A DNA stretch of 64,000 nt, taken from positions 261,108-325,107 of the forward strand of contig JAAGOF010000075.1 of assembly GCA_010645155.1 (NCBI GenBank), read 5' to 3'. Positions 58,398-64,000 of this stretch are shown here, piece after piece; position 1 is the stretch's first letter; each line of letters starts with the position of its first letter. This DNA comes from Tigriopus japonicus. Its lineage: Eukaryota; Arthropoda; Copepoda; Harpacticoida; Harpacticidae. The notes beneath the pieces are model-generated. The model was not told the origin of the DNA and ran no database searches. It was given only the letters and a program-made list of their open reading frames with translations. Position numbers and translations under genes: made by a program.

Positions 58398-58836
58398 TAT
58401 TTTAACAGTCGGGCCTTTCTTTTAGGCACATTGAAGGTCCTGCAAGTTTCTTTTCCAAAACGGAACTATTTTGAGAAAGAATTAGGGGCATGATCAACTG
58501 TAAAAATCATAAATTGTTGTCATCCGTCAGTTATCAAGGCGAGTAAACCTGTGATCCTTACACAAGGTAGAGGGGGGGGGACTTTGTTAGTCAAGGTACC
58601 ACATCTTCCGAAGTTTGTATCAAAAAAACCGAAATTAAGAAATACGAAATGTGAAAAATCTACTATGTACTACTGAAAGCTATATTTGATCGCTAAACCA
58701 CTCTTGAAAATCATTTTTTTTGCTCATTTTCCAAAATGCATAACAAAATACAAATAAACGCTCAAAAATGCAAATCATAGCAAGGAATTGATTAAAATGC
58801 AAATTAGTGCAAATATGGGCCCAAAATGGCAATAAA

Positions 58837-59153
58837 TAGGGACGGCCGAAATTACGGCCGAAATTTCGGTTTCGGTAAGCATAACCGAAAGTAGACATGC
58901 ACTATAAAGGATGGAGTTTCACAACAAAATCGAAAAAAAAAATCGTCCAAAAAATCTCTAATTTAAGTTTCCCGATTTTTCAACATTTGAGCTCCCAACA
59001 TCGACCACACGAGCAATTTAATTTTTAATTTTTAAAGGTGGATTTTGCACTTGTATAATTTTATAGTCAGCTGCTTTCGGTTTCGATTTCGGTTAAGCCC
59101 TCTTTCGGCCGAAACTTTCGGTTTCGGCGAAGAGACCTTTCGGTCCATCACTA
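58837..59153. mobile_element. hAT-like MITE with TTTCGG words
   Basis: TAGGGACGGCCGAAA and the complement of TTTCGGTCCATCACTA bound 317 bp. Flanks GCAATAAA and CCAATAAA match at seven of eight. GGCCGAAATTTCGGTTTCGG words are at both ends, inverted. Confidence 0.75.
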
Positions 59154-59745
59154 CCAATAAACGTTGTCATGTTAACTCTCTCTAATTTTTTGTACTTCAT
59201 TTTGATAAAAGGTGTTTGTTTCGCAACTTTCGAATCCTATTTTTTATGGTTTGGATTCAATCCCATCAAATCCCGTCGAATAGCGTCTACAAATTACCGA
59301 AAATGTTTTAGCTCCTTGGAAGGGTAAACATCAACCCTACCGTTTTGGGATATAACGTTAACTTGTTTTTTAGATCTTCGGAGGGAATGAATATCCATTT
59401 TTGATTTTGAAAATTTCGGGAAAACACCTAACGATGAGTAAAAATGTTCTAGCGTTTAGTTCATCTTCAAGATTTAAAGGTGCGCTTTTTGAGCAATGAT
59501 CAGTTCATTTTATAGTGTAATCATCAAAGTGTGAGTTGATGATGCTGGTTATTTCAAAAATTGGAAAAATTTGCCCGTAATGTGAAAAGGCAAAAAAAGA
59601 TGGATTAAATGTAAATACCGATAGAAAAGACTATGCAAACGAATATTTTTTATCAATTTGCAAAACAATGTCTGTTTGTAATAACCTCTAATTTATCTGA
59701 TCTGTATCTGATTTGTACATGATTATTGAAACTGTAATTGATTAC

Positions 59746-60264
59746 CAGGGCCACCCCATAGTTGCAAATTACATTTTACTATGTAATGACCAAAATCCTT
59801 TGTTTACAAAAAGAAAATTTTACAAAAAAAATATGGAAAATTGTTTGTACTTTGGTTCATCAGCCAAAATTAAAGTAAGGAAACATGCTGACTTACTTAT
59901 TGTAGTTGCAACAAAAATATTTTTTTTAATCTTTGGGGCCACTGGACAATTGTCAATTATATTTTACTATGTAATTACAAAAAACAAAGTGGGAAAATTT
60001 GAAACAAACTGGGAAAGTTGTTTGTGCCTTTCAGAATGATCTGGAAAAAAGATGGCAAAATCAAAATGAGACAAGACGTAGAGAGGATATATTACAGTTG
60101 TAACAATTTTTTTTTCAGCTATTCCAAACTATGCACTAAGACTTGCAGGTGTTGGGATTAAAGGAAAAGATCAGTTTCTATTGTAATTATTGTGAGAAAA
60201 AAATTCTATTTCAATACTTTTTTTCTCAAAATGATTACATCTTTACAAAAATTTGGTAGCCCTA
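59746..60264. mobile_element. hAT-like element related to 26262-26894
   Basis: CAGGGCCACCCC at the left; GGTAGCCCTA at the right. Flanks TTGATTAC and CCAATTAC agree at five of eight. Two tandem blocks begin GTTGCAAATTACATTTTACT (59761) and a diverged form near 59950. Confidence 0.5.
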
Positions 60265-61332
60265 CCAATTACATGTCACGACATGTAATTTTACTTTTAC
60301 AATTACAAATCACAAATAGGATTAATTTCTTTTTAAACTTTCTGTCCACACCTTTCCAATACGCAATAGCGCGTAATTCAGTGATGGAAAATTTTGTTAA
60401 ATGAAAAAAATTGTCGTTTTTCTGCCACTTGGTGGCAGAAAGTGGTAGAAAATGGCAGAAAATGGCAGAAAGTGGCAGAAAATGGCAGAATGTGGCAGAA
60501 AATAGCAGAAAATGACAAAAAATGACAGAAAGTGGCAGAAAATGACAGAAAATGGCAGAAAGTGGCAGAAAATGGCGGAAAGTGGCAGAAAATGGCAGAA
60601 AATGGCAGAAAGTGACAGAAAATAGCAGAAAATGGCAGAAAATGGCAGAAATTGGCCGCTAATAGACAAAAGTATGCATAGACTAATGTTCAACTACAAA
60701 TCTGCTTTTGTAGAATGGGATTAATAGAGTAAAAAAAAATAAAGATTACACAAATACTTGAGAGTTACAACTACTGACTCAAAATTAAATGTAAACATCA
60801 TTGTTGTTGCTAAAATAACTAGAAATACACATTGTATTTGAAAACACGTCTTTACATAAGATATTCCCTGGTTTAAAATCGTCATTCTTTCCATGTGCCA
60901 CATAGTGATAATTAGGGCCCGGATTTGAACTTGATTTTTTTGGGTCAAAAATTGATTTTTGAATTGATCATTGATAATAATTCAGGCTGAGATAAGAACT
61001 TCAATTGAAAATATGACGAAAGTTTATGCGAAATAATAAAAAAACTCCTATAATATACGTTTATCATATTTCATTTTGATAAGAAAAGCTCATATGTTTT
61101 GTTTGTACCAAAGCACGCTTCCATTATTGACTTCAAGGGTATTTTAAGCGTTCATAGGCATTTCTAATGAAAATTTGGGTTAAAAATCCATTTCAACAAA
61201 GGTGTCATTAATATGGCGTTGTTTTAAAAGCTTGAAAACGTAAAAGAGACTCAAAACGAGCGGAAGTTAATTGATGAAGTATGCTTCAAGCATGCATCTC
61301 CAAACACAAAACATATGACCTATTATTATCAT

Positions 61333-62233
61333 TAGAGGTGTCATTTTGGTGCAAATAAAAAGTGCAAAAAGTGCTACTAAAAGTGCAAAAAAAACAGGAA
61401 AAAACGCAAGTAAAAAGTGCAAATAAAAAATTTTCAAAATTTTTTTAGTACATTCATTCACACGCATACTTACACTTACGAACTCACTCACACTTTCCCA
61501 CTACACTAGAAGGAGGAGTTCCTCAAGGAGATTATATTCCCTCCGACGGTTGATTCCTTAAGCTACCTTCCCAAATCCAATCCCAAGTCTGAATGGAATT
61601 GATAATCTCGTCGTGCACAAAAACAGCTATTTTGAAGCCAAACACGCCTCTTATTTGTTTGTTGGACCTACTTTTGAGTGGCAACTCTGAAAACGTCGGA
61701 TCTCGTAGAAAGATCTCCATGATGAGCTGAGAGAAACACATGCAAATCCAAGGAGAGCTTTTTTTCTCCTCGTCACTCACTTTGAAGTTAAACCAATTAC
61801 GATTTTGGTAGCGGCTCAAGTGCTGGACGATATCGACAAAAAACACCTTCAAAAACCAGGTCCCAAAGCCATATGCAACGATAATTTCGAGGAGGAAATT
61901 GTTGTTTTTCATTGCCTTTGCCAATCTGGTGGTAGCGATCACGAGAGATTTTTCTGGATCAAGAAAGAACTGATATTTTGGTTTCTCTACGCTTGTGTTT
62001 GTGTTCGTATATGAATGTTTGTAGATGTCAAGCACAACAGAGAAATTCAAGAAAATTGAATCTCTGACTTCAGATTAAAAAAAAATTATGTTCAAAAAAT
62101 AAGTTCAAAAATGAGCATTTCAAGTACTTTTGGAATTTTAGTCCAAAAATGGCAAAAAGTGCAAAAAGTGCAAAAAGTGCAAATAAATTGTGAAAAGTGT
62201 AAAAAAACATTTTGCGCCAATGCGACATCTCTA
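61333..62233. mobile_element. Nested hAT-like element, AAGTGCAAAA words
   Basis: TAGAGGTGTCATTTTGGTGC at the left against the complement TAGAGATGTCGCATTGGCGC at the right. Perfect 8-bp duplication ATTATCAT (61325-61332 and 62234-62241). AAGTGCAAAA words occur at both ends in the same orientation. Contains a 172-codon minus-strand ORF (61532-62050). Confidence 0.9.
61532..62050 (-). CDS. Hypothetical ORF inside the nested hAT-like element
   Basis: 172 codons from ATG to stop. A hydrophobic stretch near the middle (FLLEIIVAYGFGTWFLKVFF) and a basic segment LKSRSNKQIR. No hAT transposase motif (no C-terminal dimerisation signature) is visible. The sequence is less AT-rich than the element around it, which hints at a captured gene fragment. 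It could equally be chance. Confidence 0.3.
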   Translation of the reverse strand: MNFSVVLDIYKHSYTNTNTSVEKPKYQFFLDPEKSLVIATTRLAKAMKNNNFLLEIIVAYGFGTWFLKVFFVDIVQHLSRYQNRNWFNFKVSDEEKKSSPWICMCFSQLIMEIFLRDPTFSELPLKSRSNKQIRGVFGFKIAVFVHDEIINSIQTWDWIWEGSLRNQPSEGI

Positions 62234-63008
62234 ATTATCATATTGGAAAAAAATATTTATTTTGCTGTTCGAAGTCACTTAAATATTAAATAGTGTTGAA
62301 CTGGGAAATAAGAATAAAATTATCCCTATTTTCTAGAATGCCTGATGTTTATTAATTAATAGCGTAATTAATTAAACAAATTAAAACATGAATTGTGTCT
62401 CAGAAAGTATTTGTTACAACTTTCGGTAAAGCCCCAATATCGATTTCTTTTAAAAGAAAATGAAAATGACTGGTTTGGGACCAGGTTTCAAATTTTGTTT
62501 ATTTGGTTTTAAAGTAATGCATTTGAAACTAATTCGGTTTATAGCAAGCAAGCATCTGCAAATCAGACTTTGTTAAAACGGAATGCTAAGTCGTAATTTA
62601 TACATCAAACATATTGCATAAACATATTGATGTAAAAGCAAGAAAGTCAGTTTTTAATTTTATTTTATATTTGAGTAAAGGAACTTGACTTAAAAATAAC
62701 AATTATTATTCTTCAAATGATCCTTGTGAGACTTTGCTTCTTGCGAAGAAGTGCTCGATTTGGCCACCCTGACTTGGAGAGAAATTAAAAAACGAATCGA
62801 GGAGATCTATTTCACGAAGTTCCATGAATAAAAGCCATTTTCTGCCACTTTTTTCGCATGAATAAAAGCCATTTTCTGCCACTTTTTTCGCATGAATAAA
62901 AGCCATTTTCTGCCACTTTTTTCGCATGAATAAAAGCCATTTTCTGCCACCAACTTCTGCCAGGTGGCAGAAAATGGCTTTTATTCATATGTCATCACTG
63001 GCGTAATT

Positions 63009-64000
63009 TGATGAACCCCAACTGAACAACAACCTTTTATGCACTTTTCTTGTATTTGGCCTCAAAAAAGAAGAAAAAAACAAGTTTGTTTGAAGAAAAA
63101 TGTTATTGTAATGTAAATGAATGTAGTTGTGTGATTGCAATTGCAATTCATTAATTACATTTTGTAAGTAATTTGCACAGGTCTGCCTAAAACTTGTTCC
63201 TTAGGCGGGAACATATTCCGAATTGACCTTTATATCTTTATTTTTTTTAAAGTATAATTTTGCTTTACTGAACACCAAATCGTTAATAAATTGTACTTAA
63301 GAAAGTCAACATAAAAGGCTCTGAGCTACTCTGAACATCCCTCTCATGCCCGCAAAAACGCACGCTATCCACGAACCATCGATCTCATAGCCTTTCCAAG
63401 CAGGCGGGGTTTCAGTGCGCTCTGCACTCACTAACTCAGATGCGGAGCGCCCGTTCTTTTCCTAAGACGGCACCAAAACAAGAGGAAAGACGTATCTTTC
63501 TTCATGCAGTTGCAGAGAGGCCTAGCAAAGGCATACAGCTCTGCGTGTGTGAAATTTTCTGGTGTACTCAAGAAAAGGTGTTTTCCAGTCGTTCCCGTGT
63601 TGTGTACAATTGTCGGTTTTTTAGTGACATTTTCGCAAGTCTTTATATTGTAAGGGTTATTGTACCCTTTTTTATCCATACGTGATTGGTGCCGTCATCT
63701 TTGCTCAAAACAGGTAGGGTTAATCTATCCCCGTTTATAGGTTTATAGAATGGATCTTTTGGACTTATGCAGTTGATTTAGGGCAGGTTTTGTTGGTTTC
63801 ACTGAGATGAGAGGCTTATTTTGGGCACCATATGTCGCCACATCCACGGTTTGACAAGTCCATTTAAGAAGCTCGGCTTTTCGAACCATATTGTGTTCTG
63901 CTGGAAGAGGTGGTTGGTTAGTCAAACCACATGAAGCTTATCTCTCTAGCGTTGTCTCGATTGCTAGTTTGCACTTACTACATGTATGTGTGGATGTGGT
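63009..64000. other. Right edge, no supported gene
   Basis: Overlapping frames at 63431-63685 on both strands (81-82 codons) have no recognised domain. CAATTACATTTTGTAAGTAA at about 63150 resembles the AATTAC-word repeats. Confidence 0.35.

Larger units (their letters stand above)
60379..63000. mobile_element. 2.6-kb hAT-like element, TGGCAGAAAA words
   Basis: CAGTGATGGAAAA at the left and CATATGTCATCACTG at the right. Perfect 8-bp duplication GCGTAATT (60371-60378 and 63001-63008). The word TGGCAGAAAA or TGGCAGAAAG fills 60434-60655; at the right end the word is in a 37-bp unit, AAAAGCCATTTTCTGCCACT plus TTTTTCGCATGAAT, at 62823-62945. Near both tips the word flips about a small palindrome (TTCTGCCA..TGGCAGAA). 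No transposase; a smaller hAT-like element is nested inside. Confidence 0.9.

Noticed and set aside
61532..62050. hAT transposase for the nested element
   Set aside because: No hAT catalytic or dimerisation motif is visible; kept only as hypothetical.

Overview
This is a window from an animal nuclear genome. It is AT-rich, has spliced genes with short introns, and is crowded with transposons. The two host gene families (a GT11 alpha-1,2-fucosyltransferase-like pair and a Star-like FkbM methyltransferase-fold pair), the mag-type Ty3/gypsy element with a tRNA-Ser primer site, the mariner-like elements with WPPQSPD-type transposases and the tRNA-derived SINEs fit an arthropod, perhaps a crustacean. 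That is inference: no rRNA, mitochondrial or single-copy marker is present to place the species.

Layout. 0-7 kb: two hairpin elements, then one copy of a low-copy dispersed repeat dissected by two LTR insertions. One is a 1.8-kb TRIM holding 52 copies of an 18-bp minisatellite. The other is a 3.4-kb coding-poor LTR element that itself contains an 859-bp mariner-like element. 7-13.6 kb: MITEs, word-like tandem arrays, two opposed copies of a tRNA-derived SINE and a second TRIM with its own 19-bp minisatellite. 13.7-28 kb: two GT11 genes, head to head, with a broken LINE between them. 28.8-30.4 kb: the first Star-like gene. 31-43.8 kb: largely gene-poor, with a possible SAP-domain exon, two internal duplications, tandem arrays and a second copy of the dispersed repeat. 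44.0-45.4 kb: the second Star-like gene. 45.6-63 kb: a transposon graveyard with two mariner-like pseudogenes, a nearly intact mag-like Ty3/gypsy element, a gypsy pol fragment and several hAT-like non-autonomous elements, many nested.

Host genes. Each GT11 gene has one large catalytic exon and a short terminal exon about 3.1-3.3 kb away that completes the C-terminal motif. Splice phases match between the copies, so I read them as a duplicated, inverted gene pair. Each Star-like gene has three exons; exons 1 and 2 are the same length in both copies (124 and 110 bp) and encode a type II signal anchor and a Star-like linker, while exon 3 encodes the FkbM-like domain.

Mobile DNA as a system. Three LTR elements (TRIM1, TRIM2 and the autonomous mag-like element) share nearly the same tRNA-Ser-type primer site directly after the LTR, LTRs of 84-129 bp and 5-bp target duplications, which suggests the TRIMs are copied by mag-type machinery. 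At least five hAT-like elements have perfect 8-bp target duplications (two more match at 7 of 8), and most carry an array of a short A-rich word that differs from element to element. This private-word pattern is the most unusual signal in the window.
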